DNA from: Bacillota bacterium
GTDB lineage: Bacteria; Bacillota; SHA-98; UBA4971
Direction: 5' to 3'
Assembly: GCA_012842395.1 (NCBI GenBank)
Contig: DUSX01000017.1
Coordinates: 186,001-250,000 of the forward strand
DNA length: 64,000 nucleotides
Below are positions 34,758 to 43,817 of this stretch, piece by piece. A model generated the notes under the pieces. The model had not been told where the DNA came from, made no database searches, and saw only the letters and a list, made by a program, of their open reading frames with translations. A program made the position numbers and the translations under genes. Numbering within the stretch: position 1 is the stretch's first letter; every line of letters starts with the position of its first letter.

Positions 34758-36509
34758 TCACTTCGTCCCGCCAGCCGACGCTGCCTGCCTGCCGTGCGAA
34801 ACCCAGGATTTCGGGAGCGCCCCCTTCACGACCTCTCCGAGGAACGGCATCACGTAATAGTCAAGCCCGAACGCCCTTCCGGCTCCGGCGAGCATCGCTA
34901 TGGAAACCATCACGAACCAGATGTCACCGCCGGCCCCAGAGAGGGCGAAGTTCACGTTCATGAATATGGACCCTAGCGCCGCAAGGGTCGTGAACAAGCC
35001 AAATATGAGGGCGAGCCCAAGCGCGAGCTCGGTGAGGGTCACGACCCACTGGAAGAAGAGGGCATGCGGGAAGACAAACGTCTCCATGAACCACCTGTAC
35101 CATCCAGGCGTCCCCGGGCCCATCGGCATCAGCGAAGATCCCGACACAAGCTTGTCGCCGGAGACAAGAAACCCCTCGCGAATCTTGCCGATTCCAGACA
35201 AAAGCCACTCGTACCCGAGGAACACCCTCAGGATCACCAGCCAGGCGAGGCTGACCTTGACGTTTGCGTGCTTCATGAGACCGGAAAGCACCCCTCTCGC
35301 GTTTATCATCTCGTGTCTCAGATACTTGAGTATGACCCGTAGGCCTCCAACCCCCCACTGGTAGTGGAGGTTCACCAAGTGCTTCATGACGGTCGCAGGA
35401 TAGCTCCACAGTGAGATGCCCATGAGGTCTGCCACGGAGTAATGGCTGCCAATCGAGACCATCACGCCGTGCAGGTGGGGCCGGAACTTGCGCTTAGGCG
35501 CCCCCTTGATGTCCGCGGCTATGTTCCGGGCGGCGCACGCCCCTCCCTGAAGGGCCGACTCGACAAGCGCGGGAAGCTCGCCTTTCTCGTCCACAAAGAG
35601 GCAGTTGTCACCTACGGCGTACACGTCGCTGTGGCCATCTACCTGCAGGTATTCGTTAACCACGAGGCGCCCGCGCTTCTTGCAGTTGAAGCCCTTATCC
35701 TGAAGAAACGTCGTGGTCCGGACCCCGCCCGTCCAGATGACCGTGCGCGTGCGTATCTTTGCGCCGGACTTCAGCGTAAGCTCGTCTGGCTTCACTTCCA
35801 CTATCGGGGAATTCGTGAGCACGGTGATGCCCTTCGCTCGCATGACCTCGGCCGCCCTGCATGCGAGGTTCTCGGCAAGCGTCGGCAAGATGCGCGGCAA
35901 CGCCTCGACAACGTACACGGTTACCGAAAAACGCGAGATGCCAAACTCCCGGCAGAGGTCAGGCACCCACTCCGCGAGCTCCCCCGCCATCTCGACGCCG
36001 GTGAAGCCACCGCCTCCAACTACGAACGTGAGCAACTCCTGGCGTTTGACCGGGTCACTCTCAGCGGACGCAAGCTCGAACATGCGGCGCACGTGTGCCC
36101 TTATCCGCCGGGCATCCTCCAGAGACCATAGGGTCAAGGCGTTCTCGGCCATCCCTGGAATGCCGTAAAACTCCGGTTCGCTGCCGCACGCCAGGATGAG
36201 ATAATCGTAGGGATACTCCGCCGACTCCGATGTGAGCACCTTCCTCTCGAGGTCGATCCCGGTGATGAGATCCTGCACGACCCTGACCCTGCTCCTCCCG
36301 AAGATGTCGGCAAGAGGGATCTGCACGCTGTCTTCATGGACGCGGGCCCCTGCGACCTCGTGGAGTTCGGTCAGGAGTATATGCCGGTCGTTCTTGTCGA
36401 TGAGCGTGATCTCGGCTTCGTCGCGTCCAAGCATCTTCTGCAAGGTCTTGGCCGCATGAATCCCCCCGTACCCCGCTCCGAGAATGACCACCCTCTTTTT
36501 GTCCGCCAT
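34758..36509 (-). CDS. ndh2: Type II NADH dehydrogenase with C-terminal membrane domain
   Basis: A 583-residue protein. Residues 1-400 are an NDH-2-type NAD(P)/FAD oxidoreductase: FAD fold RVVILGAGYGGIHAAKTLQ, NADH site VVGGGGFTGVEMAGELAEW and the FAD-proximal VYAVGDNC. The last 150 residues hold about four helices of DoxX type (LAWLVILRVFLGYEWLLSGI, ALGLALIFGLFTTLAALGS). It would pass electrons from NADH to membrane quinone. The added membrane domain resembles the Ndh2 of extracellular electron transfer loci. The start ATG follows GGGAGGAATGG. It is divergent from apbE with interleaved promoters. Confidence 0.9.
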   Translation of the reverse strand: MADKKRVVILGAGYGGIHAAKTLQKMLGRDEAEITLIDKNDRHILLTELHEVAGARVHEDSVQIPLADIFGRSRVRVVQDLITGIDLERKVLTSESAEYPYDYLILACGSEPEFYGIPGMAENALTLWSLEDARRIRAHVRRMFELASAESDPVKRQELLTFVVGGGGFTGVEMAGELAEWVPDLCREFGISRFSVTVYVVEALPRILPTLAENLACRAAEVMRAKGITVLTNSPIVEVKPDELTLKSGAKIRTRTVIWTGGVRTTTFLQDKGFNCKKRGRLVVNEYLQVDGHSDVYAVGDNCLFVDEKGELPALVESALQGGACAARNIAADIKGAPKRKFRPHLHGVMVSIGSHYSVADLMGISLWSYPATVMKHLVNLHYQWGVGGLRVILKYLRHEMINARGVLSGLMKHANVKVSLAWLVILRVFLGYEWLLSGIGKIREGFLVSGDKLVSGSSLMPMGPGTPGWYRWFMETFVFPHALFFQWVVTLTELALGLALIFGLFTTLAALGSIFMNVNFALSGAGGDIWFVMVSIAMLAGAGRAFGLDYYVMPFLGEVVKGALPKSWVSHGRQAASAGGTK

Positions 36510-36694
36510 CCACCATTCCTCCCACGCGTTCTTTTCCCGGCCGGCCGGACGGCTCCCCCGGGCCTTGCCCACAGCCGCCCAGCCACCCATTTGTGATTGT
36601 GACGACTATCACACACGCCGCCCTAGCTATTTAAAGTTTCGCCGCGCTCCCTTGGAGCCCGGCTTGTCGCTCCAGTCTCGCTTGCGCTGTTTCA

Positions 36695-36732
36695 ACTATA
36701 CCATAGACAGTTTCGCCAGACAATGGTACAAT
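36695..36732. promoter_or_regulatory. Interleaved divergent promoters between ndh2 and apbE
   Basis: Plus strand: TAGACA (36704-36709), 17 bp, TACAAT (36727-36732), directed at apbE. Minus strand: TTGTCT (36718-36723), 17 bp, TATAGT (36695-36700), directed at ndh2. The two overlap almost completely and are related by a dyad TACCAT (36699-36704) and ATGGTA (36723-36728). One regulator bound here could control both directions. Confidence 0.7.
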
Positions 36733-36865
36733 CACAGTGTTCCGGCAGGGCGTTTCGACAGCTTGCGGCGCACGGCGGTCCGGCGCAGCTCATGGCCCCT
36801 CATAGCCCGAGGGCCTCTCGTTTAAGGCTGCGTCCTGAACGGTAGAGCAAGGACGGCGTACGATT

Positions 36866-38092
36866 GTGACTGTGAACGTGAAAACGAGCACAAAGATAAA
36901 CACGCGCCTAGACGCCCCTACATGCGCGGACGCCCGCAATGCCGGCGGTGCCGCCCGGACGGGCCTGAACGTTGAGCGCCGTCCACCGGTTCCATCGGTT
37001 GCACGTCCGGCTACGGTCCTGCGGGCGGTCCGTGGCATCATAGCTCTCATAGTCCTGCTGGCGGCGGCCGTGGCGGTCGGAGGCTGCCAGGGTTTCGATG
37101 GCGGCAAGCCAAGCGCATCGGCCCGGACCGGCTTCGCCCTGGGGACCCTCGTCCAAGTGCGGGCGTACGCCTCGGGCGGGCCTGCGGACGAAGCGGTTGA
37201 AGAGGCTATGGCCCGCATCAGGGAAGTCGAGGCACTAATGAGCGTGAATGTCCCGTCCAGCGACGTCGCGGCGGTGAACCGCGAGTCGGGACGCTTGCCA
37301 ACCAAGGTAGCCGAGGATACACTGTATGTGGTGAAGAAGGCCATTGAATACGGCGACTTAAGCGGCGGAAAGTTCGACGTGGCGATAGGCCCGCTGGTCG
37401 AACTGTGGGGTATCGGCACCGACCACGCGAGGGTGCCTGCGCCAAGCGAGATCGAAGCGGCAAAGTCGCTGGTCGATTACAGGAGCGTAGAACTGGACGA
37501 GTCAGCCAGCACCGTGCGCCTCAAGAAGCCCGGCATGGCCATCGATCTCGGGGCGATCGCGAAAGGCTTCGCTGCTGACGAGGCCGCCGAGACGCTGGTA
37601 AAACGCGGAGTGAGGAGCGCGTTCATCGACCTCGGCGGGAACATCCTGGTGGTCGGGTCGAAGCCTGACGGCTCGCCTTGGAGAGTGGGAATACAAGATC
37701 CGTGGAAGGAGCGCGGCGCCACCTTCGCGGTCGTGCCTGTGCGCGACACAGCGGTGGTATCATCCGGTACCTATGAACGTTTCTTCGAGAAATACGGAAG
37801 GCGCTACCACCACATAATCGACCCGGACACGGGATACCCGGCCGAGACAGGCATCGTGAGCGCGACGGTCCTGGCTCGCCGTGCGGTGGACGCGGATGCC
37901 CTATCCACCACGGTGTTCCTCCTGGGGCCGTCTGAAGGGATGAAGCTCATCGCGGGTCTCCCGGGACTCGAAGCCGTGATCGTCACCGAGGACCGGCAGG
38001 TAATCGCGTCCCCGGGCCTTCGCGGAGTCATAGAAGTCAACAAGGGATGGGCGGTCAAGTTCTATGGGCTTGAAAACGTTCAGGAAGGCTGA
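36866..38092 (+). CDS. apbE: FAD:protein FMN transferase
   Basis: A 408-residue lipoprotein-like enzyme that attaches FMN to threonine in target proteins outside the membrane. After a long basic N-terminus the helix IIALIVLLAAAVAVGGC ends in a lipobox cysteine. The catalytic part has IDLGAIAKGFAADEA, SAFIDLGGNILVVGSKPDG and HHIIDPDTGYPAETG. The start is a GTG with a weak AAGGA site. It is followed by a NusG-II gene that overlaps its end. The likely target is the exported protein at 42735-43418. Confidence 0.92.
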   Translation: MTVNVKTSTKINTRLDAPTCADARNAGGAARTGLNVERRPPVPSVARPATVLRAVRGIIALIVLLAAAVAVGGCQGFDGGKPSASARTGFALGTLVQVRAYASGGPADEAVEEAMARIREVEALMSVNVPSSDVAAVNRESGRLPTKVAEDTLYVVKKAIEYGDLSGGKFDVAIGPLVELWGIGTDHARVPAPSEIEAAKSLVDYRSVELDESASTVRLKKPGMAIDLGAIAKGFAADEAAETLVKRGVRSAFIDLGGNILVVGSKPDGSPWRVGIQDPWKERGATFAVVPVRDTAVVSSGTYERFFEKYGRRYHHIIDPDTGYPAETGIVSATVLARRAVDADALSTTVFLLGPSEGMKLIAGLPGLEAVIVTEDRQVIASPGLRGVIEVNKGWAVKFYGLENVQEG

Positions 38093-38483
38093 CCTCATCC
38101 TTGCGCTCGTCATCGTGGGCGCGGCCGCCGGCATCCTGGCGGGGCGAACACTTGGCCGGGCCTGGCAAGGGGTCGCTCGGGCCGGGCGAGAGGTAGTGAT
38201 AGAGGTCGATAACCGGCATTTCCGCACGGTGCCTTTCTCACAAGTGAAAGGGGTCGCGACCGTGGACGTTCACGCGCCCGGCGGTCATACCGTTGTCGTC
38301 GAGATCGCCGACGACGGGCGCGCGAGGGTCCGTTCATCGGATTGCCCGGACAAAGTGTGCGTCAAGACCGGCTGGATAGAGCACCCTGGGGAGATCATCG
38401 TGTGTCTCCCCAATAGGGCGGTAGTGAAGATCCAGGGTTCGGCGGGCGCTTCCAAGCCTGCGCTCGATGGTATCGCGTATTGA
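38064..38483 (+). CDS. NusG domain II-containing membrane protein
   Basis: A 139-residue protein with one N-terminal membrane segment (LILALVIVGAAAGILAGRTL) and an external NusG-II domain of about 85 residues. The domain has DVHAPGGHTVVVEIAD, a CPDKVC pair of cysteines and GEIIVCLPNRAVVKI, as in EetA-like proteins. It overlaps apbE by 29 bp, implying coupled translation. Genes of this type regularly sit between apbE and a Gx transporter in Firmicutes; the biochemical role is not established. Confidence 0.85.
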   Translation: MGLKTFRKADLILALVIVGAAAGILAGRTLGRAWQGVARAGREVVIEVDNRHFRTVPFSQVKGVATVDVHAPGGHTVVVEIADDGRARVRSSDCPDKVCVKTGWIEHPGEIIVCLPNRAVVKIQGSAGASKPALDGIAY

Positions 38484-38541
38484 ATCATGAGTTGCCATGT
38501 GATTGCGGACGTGAGACCGCCGGAGGGCCGGAAGGAGGAAA

Positions 38542-39162
38542 ATGGGTTTCCGCGCGGGCGCCGGGTCATCCCGGCGCCGCGTGCGGCTTCCATGCGGGAT
38601 GACGAGAACACGGAGATTGACACACATATCTATCTATACGGCACTCGCCCTCGTGCTCCACATAACAGAGAGCTTCATCCCAGTGCCCTTCATGGTCCCC
38701 GGGGCTAAGCTGGGCCTCGCAAACATAGTCACACTCCTCGTGATCGTCCTTTCAGGAACGTATGACGCCTTCATCGTGGTGGCCCTGCGGACCTTTCTCG
38801 GGTCGCTCCTCTCTGGCGCACTCACGAACTTCGCGTTCAGCGTCGTCGGAGGCATGCTCGCGACCGTAGTGATGTCCGTCGCGTACAAGCGCTTCAGCGG
38901 GGTGTTTGGTCTCGTCGGCGTGAGCGTCCTGGGAGCCATATCCCACAATATCGGCCAGCTCCTTGTGGCTGGAATCGTCGTGGGCACCATGGGCGTGTAC
39001 GCTTACCTGCCCGTGCTCCTGTTGGCCGGGGTCGCTACGGGGTACTTCGTCGGAATTGCCGCTGGGTACGTCCTGAGATTTCTGCCGAAAGCCGTCGCGC
39101 AGTCGGCCGATGCCGGGTGGCCGGACGACGCGCGGGCACATGAGGTCCCAAGGCTTCCCTGA
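38542..39162 (+). CDS. Gx transporter family / heptaprenyl diphosphate synthase component I-like protein
   Basis: A membrane protein of about 206 residues with five or six helices. Features are ESFIPVPFMVPGAKLGLANI, LLSGALTNFAFSVVGG and ISHNIGQLLVAGIV, typical of the Gx transporter family (ECF S-component-like, formerly heptaprenyl diphosphate synthase component I). AAGGAGG lies only 3 nt before the ATG used. A start 19 codons downstream (MTRTRRLTHIS) fits the family N-terminus better but lacks a clear ribosome site. It matches the EetB position of flavin-based electron transfer loci. Confidence 0.87.
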   Translation: MGFRAGAGSSRRRVRLPCGMTRTRRLTHISIYTALALVLHITESFIPVPFMVPGAKLGLANIVTLLVIVLSGTYDAFIVVALRTFLGSLLSGALTNFAFSVVGGMLATVVMSVAYKRFSGVFGLVGVSVLGAISHNIGQLLVAGIVVGTMGVYAYLPVLLLAGVATGYFVGIAAGYVLRFLPKAVAQSADAGWPDDARAHEVPRLP

Positions 39163-39193
39163 AGCCGGGCGCGACAGGAGATGGAGAAAACCG

Positions 39194-40270
39194 ATGGGCA
39201 AACCTTTGGTATCCGGGTGGTCGTCTCATCCTTTGCTTGCCGAAAGCTTGAAAAAGGTCGAGGCCTACCTCGAAGAGCAGCTATCCACCGGCCACAGCCT
39301 CATTTCGGACGCGGTGATGTCTCTCCTCAGGGCAGGCGGGAAGCGCGTTCGTCCCGCGCTCGTTCTGGCATCGGGGATGTTCGGCGAAGCCGACCTTTCC
39401 AAGCTCGTGCCGGTCGCCTCGGCCATCGAAATCGTCCACATGGCAACGCTGATTCACGACGATATCATCGACGGCGCGGATACCAGAAGAGGAGTGAAAA
39501 CCGTTCACGCACGCTACGGACCTGATGTAGCGGTCTTCACAGGAGATTATCTCTTCACCAGGGCCTTTCGCATACTGTCGGAGTACGCGAGCCACGAAAT
39601 GCTGTCCTCCGTAGCCAGGGCCGTCCAGGAGGTCTGCGAGGGAGAGATCGAGCAGTACGAGAGCAGGCGCAACGTGGCCGTGTCCTTCGGCCAGTATCTG
39701 CGGCGGATCCGCCAAAAGACCGCTATGCTCTTCGCCCTAAGCTGCTACGCGGGCGCCCTCGTCGCGGAAGCGCCGAGGAGCACCGCGGACGCGCTTCGCC
39801 GCTTCGGGCTCCACCTCGGAGTCGCGTTTCAGATCGCCGACGACATCCTGGATTTCTCCCAGGACAGCGCGACCACTGGAAAGCCTGCCGGGCACGACAT
39901 CGCCTGCGGCGTATACACGCTGCCGGTCATATACGCGCTGGAAAGCGCCAAGTGGTCCAATGAACTGCGAAATCTCTTGAACGGCCTGGATGTGAACGGC
40001 GCTTCTCCCGGCTCCTCCGGCTGCGAAAACGAGCCTTGTGGGAGCCGGAACGGGAACGCCGCCGGCGACAGCGCGCGCGACGCGGCCTGGGACGCGGCTC
40101 GCGAGCGCGTCATCGCGATCGTGCGAGAATCGGGCGCCCTCCGGCGGGCGTCACGAACCGCCGAGAGGTGCGCCGCCCGAGCCAAGCGCTGCCTTGCTTC
40201 CCTTCCCGATGGAGCCGGCAAGGACATCCTCACCGACATCTTGGTGAGCGCCGTGTACCGCTCCAGCTGA
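39194..40270 (+). CDS. Polyprenyl diphosphate synthase
   Basis: A 358-residue trans-polyprenyl synthase that makes the side chain of menaquinone. The first Asp-rich motif is LIHDDIIDGADTRRG and the second FQIADDILDFSQD, with GKRVRPALVLASGM near the start. An insertion of about 40 residues rich in Gly, Ala and Asn (around residues 255-300) is unusual and probably a surface loop. The ATG after AGGAG at 39194 is chosen; a longer frame overlaps the Gx gene. It corresponds to DmkB in electron-transfer loci. Confidence 0.92.
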   Translation: MGKPLVSGWSSHPLLAESLKKVEAYLEEQLSTGHSLISDAVMSLLRAGGKRVRPALVLASGMFGEADLSKLVPVASAIEIVHMATLIHDDIIDGADTRRGVKTVHARYGPDVAVFTGDYLFTRAFRILSEYASHEMLSSVARAVQEVCEGEIEQYESRRNVAVSFGQYLRRIRQKTAMLFALSCYAGALVAEAPRSTADALRRFGLHLGVAFQIADDILDFSQDSATTGKPAGHDIACGVYTLPVIYALESAKWSNELRNLLNGLDVNGASPGSSGCENEPCGSRNGNAAGDSARDAAWDAARERVIAIVRESGALRRASRTAERCAARAKRCLASLPDGAGKDILTDILVSAVYRSS

Positions 40271-40392
40271 GTGCCGACCCGCAGCTCGGGGGAGAGCGCT
40301 GTGGGTTCCCCGCATTCCGATGCAGACGAGCACCCGGCATGTCAGGCACTCGCACCGGGCACGCGGAAGCGGAAGGTTGAGAAAACGTGACC

Positions 40393-41112
40393 CTAGGCAC
40401 CCGCCTGAGACGAGGCTATCTGCGGGGCGGCCTCCGTAGGCGCCTTGGGCTGCACTTGTCCGAGGAGTTCGAGCCCGTTTATGACCAGCCTGAACCTGCA
40501 GCCCAGAAGCGAGGCCGCTTGCTTGCACATCTCCATGCGAGTCAGGTATATCTCGAAATAATCCATGATCTGGCACTCGGTAGTATCAAAGGATATATCC
40601 AGCGTAATGGTCTTGCGTTTGCTATCCACCGTCAAGGCTGAATCGGTTATGGCGAGGTTGACCCTGTCGTGGATGTCATGCGCCCGCCTCATCCTTACCC
40701 GGGTTCGGTGAGCGTCGCTCTTATCGGCGATGATGAGCGCCGCCGACACTGGGCTCACGGGGATGCCTATCTCCTCTTCGTGGTTGGCTATGGCCGTCGT
40801 GATCGTGCAGATCTCGTCCAGCGGCATTCCCAGCATGCGAAGCTCCGTGAACACGATGTTCGCGCCGGTGGGCCCGTGGTACTTCCGATTGTGCATGTTC
40901 CCGATGTCATGCAGATAACCTGAGATGGCTCCGAGCTCGACCGTCCTCTCGTCGTATCCTAAGCTCCTCAGAATGTACGCCGTCATCGTGGACACGTACG
41001 TCACGTGGCGCAGTCCGTGTTCGGTGTAACCGAGCAGCGACAAGTACTCGTTGGCCTTGCTTATGAGCAACCGGAAATTGGCATTCCCTTGGACGTCTTT
41101 TAGCGTCAACAC
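40393..41112 (-). CDS. HD-domain phosphohydrolase
   Basis: A 239-residue protein with an HD metal-dependent phosphohydrolase domain. GYLHDIGNMHN supplies the HD pair, with upstream histidines in EHGLRHVTYVS and downstream IANHEEEIG and IIADKSDAHR. Such enzymes hydrolyse nucleotides or cyclic dinucleotides; the substrate is not evident. The start is a GTG (or the TTG next to it) behind GGGAGGGAGG. A longer reading frame upstream is low-complexity and rejected. Confidence 0.85.
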   Translation of the reverse strand: MLTLKDVQGNANFRLLISKANEYLSLLGYTEHGLRHVTYVSTMTAYILRSLGYDERTVELGAISGYLHDIGNMHNRKYHGPTGANIVFTELRMLGMPLDEICTITTAIANHEEEIGIPVSPVSAALIIADKSDAHRTRVRMRRAHDIHDRVNLAITDSALTVDSKRKTITLDISFDTTECQIMDYFEIYLTRMEMCKQAASLLGCRFRLVINGLELLGQVQPKAPTEAAPQIASSQAGA

Positions 41113-41462
41113 GCTCCTCCCTCCCGCAACACTCTCCTTGGCTATACCATAATACCACATTCCCTTCCCACTGCACACAGTCCCGCCCGCACCAGCCCCC
41201 AGCCCGCCGTCGGTCGGCCCGCCCCCGCCCCGCCGGGCCAGGGACAAAGCCGCGCCCGGACTATGCGGCTGGTCACGGACGGGGCGCGGCGCGTGCCCAC
41301 AATGCGCGATGCCACACGCTGTGCCTGGCAACCAGCTCTTAAGATGGGAAGATCTGAAGGGTGACAACCCAGGCCCGCCCATGTATCATGGCTCAAGGGA
41401 TCGGGACATCGACACATCCGATGCCTCCCATCCAACATTCCTTCCAAAGGAGGAGAGGTGTC
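41113..41462. other. Intergenic region between HD gene and LysM gene
   Basis: A 350-bp divergent gap, very GC-rich near 41170-41270 (CCCGCC-type runs), with no convincing frame. The A/T-rich GGTATTATGGTATAG region close to the HD gene may hold its promoter, but no clear -35 is seen. Confidence 0.4.
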
Positions 41463-42464
41463 TTGCGTCACATCGTACGACACTCGCTGGTTCTGGGGCT
41501 CGCCATCCTCGCCGCGCTGGCGTTGCCGGCGATGACATGGGCGGCGGCACAAGGTGAGCAGCAGTCCACGCGTGGCTTGCTCGCCCACCCCTCGTTCCGG
41601 GCGGGGCAGAGCAACCAGGCGTACTACCGCGGAACGACCGCCCAGGCGCCCGCCGAGGTTGCAGTCGGTCCGGTAAACCTTGACTGGCAGAACTTGTACC
41701 AGGCGCAACTGCGCGTGAACAACGGGCAGGATACCTGGAGGCTGGATCCGGTTCAGGTGGCCCGTCTCGAAGGCGCAAGCCTCGGGTTCGACCCGGCGCA
41801 GGATAAGTACACCCTGGTATCGAAGGTCGACGTCGGGAGGAACTCGGGAACTGGTGAGGCTCAGGTGCTCGTGGAGCACTCCGGGCGGGCCTATATCGTG
41901 CAGCTCATTCAGCCTTTCGGACCCGGCCCCGGCATGATATGGACGGTCAATTCCGTACGCGAGATCACATCTGCCGATGAAGCAAACGCGGTCGCGCGTC
42001 AGGCCTCGATCTCCTTCCAGTACCTCGGCCCGTACGGGCCGGCCCTGGCCACGTGGCGGGGTGAACCCGCAGCACAGCCCCAGGCTCCCGTCACCACGAC
42101 GCCGGTGCGGCCTGGGCAAGTCTACTACGTGCAACCCGGGGACACTCTTTGGGCGATCTCCGTGAAGAACGGCGTCGCTCTCTACAGGCTCATTGAGCTC
42201 AACCCGACCGTAGACGCGAACGCCCTGTGGGTGGGCCAGGTTATCATCATTCAAACGCCGAACGACCCTTGGGCGGTCCCAGGCCAAAGCGCGAATTGCG
42301 GGTCGCGCGCGGCTTCCCAAGGCACGGTGCACATCGTCGAGCCGGGCGATACTCTCTGGCAGATCGCGCTGAGGTACAACGCCCCTGTGCAGGCGATCAT
42401 GGAGGCGAACGGCATCACTGACGCCAACGTTCTCTGGGTCGGCCAGAGGCTCGTCATCCCGTAA
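41463..42464 (+). CDS. Exported protein with two C-terminal LysM domains
   Basis: A 333-residue secreted protein starting at TTG 8 nt after AAAGGAGG. The signal peptide LVLGLAILAALALPAMTWAAA is followed by a domain of about 180 residues without a recognised family (VGPVNLDWQNLYQAQLRVNN). Two LysM repeats follow, YYVQPGDTLWAISVKNGV and HIVEPGDTLWQIALRYNAP, which bind peptidoglycan. Its likely role is attachment to the cell wall or spore coat. An upstream ATG at about 41391 has a poorer signal sequence and no ribosome site. Confidence 0.88.
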   Translation: MRHIVRHSLVLGLAILAALALPAMTWAAAQGEQQSTRGLLAHPSFRAGQSNQAYYRGTTAQAPAEVAVGPVNLDWQNLYQAQLRVNNGQDTWRLDPVQVARLEGASLGFDPAQDKYTLVSKVDVGRNSGTGEAQVLVEHSGRAYIVQLIQPFGPGPGMIWTVNSVREITSADEANAVARQASISFQYLGPYGPALATWRGEPAAQPQAPVTTTPVRPGQVYYVQPGDTLWAISVKNGVALYRLIELNPTVDANALWVGQVIIIQTPNDPWAVPGQSANCGSRAASQGTVHIVEPGDTLWQIALRYNAPVQAIMEANGITDANVLWVGQRLVIP

Positions 42465-42610
42465 CCTCCGGACCCCATTCCCATTCCGTGTTCCGACCCC
42501 CTGTGGACCAGGGGACCACCCGTCGTGAGCGCGTGCGAACACCGGTCTCAGTCTCATGGGAGCACAGGACGGCGAACGGATGGAGAATGGATGGAGGACA
42601 CATGGACGAT

Positions 42611-42669
42611 GCGCGCAGAAGGCCGGGCGCCGCCCCCGCTCTAGGAGGGGCGCCCGGCCTTCTGCGCGC
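42611..42669. terminator. Perfect 21-bp hairpin between convergent genes
   Basis: Positions 42611-42631 and 42649-42669 are exact reverse complements around a 17-nt loop. The hairpin separates the LysM gene (plus) from the FMN-binding gene (minus). GC content is high and there is no strong U-tract. It is probably a shared terminator. Confidence 0.65.
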
Positions 42670-42734
42670 CTGCCTGCGTCGTGCTTAGTTCTTGCAACGC
42701 CAGCCCTCTTTTAGCGACCTTGAGCAACGGCCGC

Positions 42735-43418
42735 TCAGAGCAAGCCAGCCTGCTTCAGCGCGTTCTCGTATGCGTAGAGGTACTCGTGGTAGCTGTGGGT
42801 AGCACCGCTTATGGCATCGATCTTCTTCAGGTCCGTTTGCGCCTTCACAGCGAGTTCCGGAAACTTGTCGAAGAACTCCTTCGCGGCCTTGGAACCGTAG
42901 TCCGCGCCCTTCGCCGGCATGAGGGTGTCATAATCGGACTTCTTCGTTATGAACTCAACCTTTGTGACCTTCTTACCCGCCACGGTCACCGCAAGAAGAG
43001 TGTTGCCATTCACTGGGTTTTTGGCAAGCCCGTAGAACACGTTCCCTTTGTACTTGCCGCTCGCTATGTCAAGAGCCATCTGCGTCGCCTTCATGTAGTC
43101 GTTGCGCGACTGAGTCGCGCCGCTCACAGCGTCTATCGCGGCCTTTTGGTTCTTTACAACCATGAGGGGATATTCCCGGAACAAGGCCTTTGCCGGCTCA
43201 TGTTTGTACGATTGAGGCTTGTCCGGGTTTATCATGTTGACATCGACTATGCGCCCGAACTGGATCACGACCTCGATGACGACATCGCCGCGATCGTTCG
43301 CGACATAGCCTATGTACGACCCGTCCTTGTACGCCGGCGCCTCAGCCCCGAGCGTCACGGCGCTCGCCAAGGCGACTACCGCTATCGCAACTGCCAATAA
43401 CACCCAAGCTTTCCTCAC
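42735..43418 (-). CDS. Exported protein with two FMN-binding domains (PplA-like)
   Basis: A 227-residue secreted or anchored protein. The N-terminal hydrophobic segment is AWVLLAVAIAVVALASAV, without a lipobox cysteine. Two FMN-binding domains follow, each with an ApbE attachment motif: DAVSGATQS (Thr102) and DAISGATHS (Thr207). Covalent FMN on these threonines would make it an extracytoplasmic electron carrier. The GTG start follows AAAGGAG. It has its own promoter and lies in the same neighbourhood as apbE and ndh2. Listeria PplA has the same two-FMN design but is a lipoprotein. Confidence 0.9.
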   Translation of the reverse strand: MRKAWVLLAVAIAVVALASAVTLGAEAPAYKDGSYIGYVANDRGDVVIEVVIQFGRIVDVNMINPDKPQSYKHEPAKALFREYPLMVVKNQKAAIDAVSGATQSRNDYMKATQMALDIASGKYKGNVFYGLAKNPVNGNTLLAVTVAGKKVTKVEFITKKSDYDTLMPAKGADYGSKAAKEFFDKFPELAVKAQTDLKKIDAISGATHSYHEYLYAYENALKQAGLL

Positions 43419-43581
43419 TGTCGTTACATCTCCTTTCTGGTTTGTGAAAACGACGACTTTCACAACCGCCCCCACGCCCTACACTCTCATCCCCCCTGAT
43501 ATGTGCTGCGTTTCACAATCGGCACATCTCTCCACAGGCCTGCAAGCACAGTGTTTCCATACCGGCTTGTGTGCCATTACA

Positions 43582-43610
43582 ATTATACTATGGCCACCCC
43601 TGGTCCGCAA
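43582..43610 (-). promoter_or_regulatory. Promoter of the FMN-binding protein gene
   Basis: On the minus strand TTGCGG (43605-43610) and consensus TATAAT (43582-43587) are spaced 17 bp. The start would be near 43575, leaving a leader of about 155 nt. Nothing else in the 43419-43698 gap is recognisable. Confidence 0.65.
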
Positions 43611-43698
43611 CGCGGAATTTCCGGTCCGCCCCTCGGCGAGCCGGCCCGAAGACACGCAACCTCCAATGCAAATACAACGCGAGCCATTGTTGACGCGG

Positions 43699-43738
43699 GC
43701 AGGGCCGGACGCCGCCTGCGTGCGGCGCCCGGCCCTGC
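43699..43738. terminator. Long hairpin after the second livK gene
   Basis: GCAGGGCCGG plus CGCCGC at 43699-43715 pairs with 43722-43738, giving 16 of 17 pairs around a 6-nt loop. It lies beyond the stop of the minus-strand livK and upstream of the FMN-protein promoter, so it probably insulates the two units. Confidence 0.6.
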
Positions 43739-43817
43739 ACTGTCCTGAACCGATGGTGCAAGAGGATGGTGCGATGGAAGGACGGTGACTCGACGAGTCG
43801 AAACCGCCACCTTCCCG

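Noticed and set aside
38484-38541. Candidate terminator between NusG-II and Gx genes
   Set aside because: No stable hairpin with a U-tract is visible, and the genes appear to continue as one transcript.
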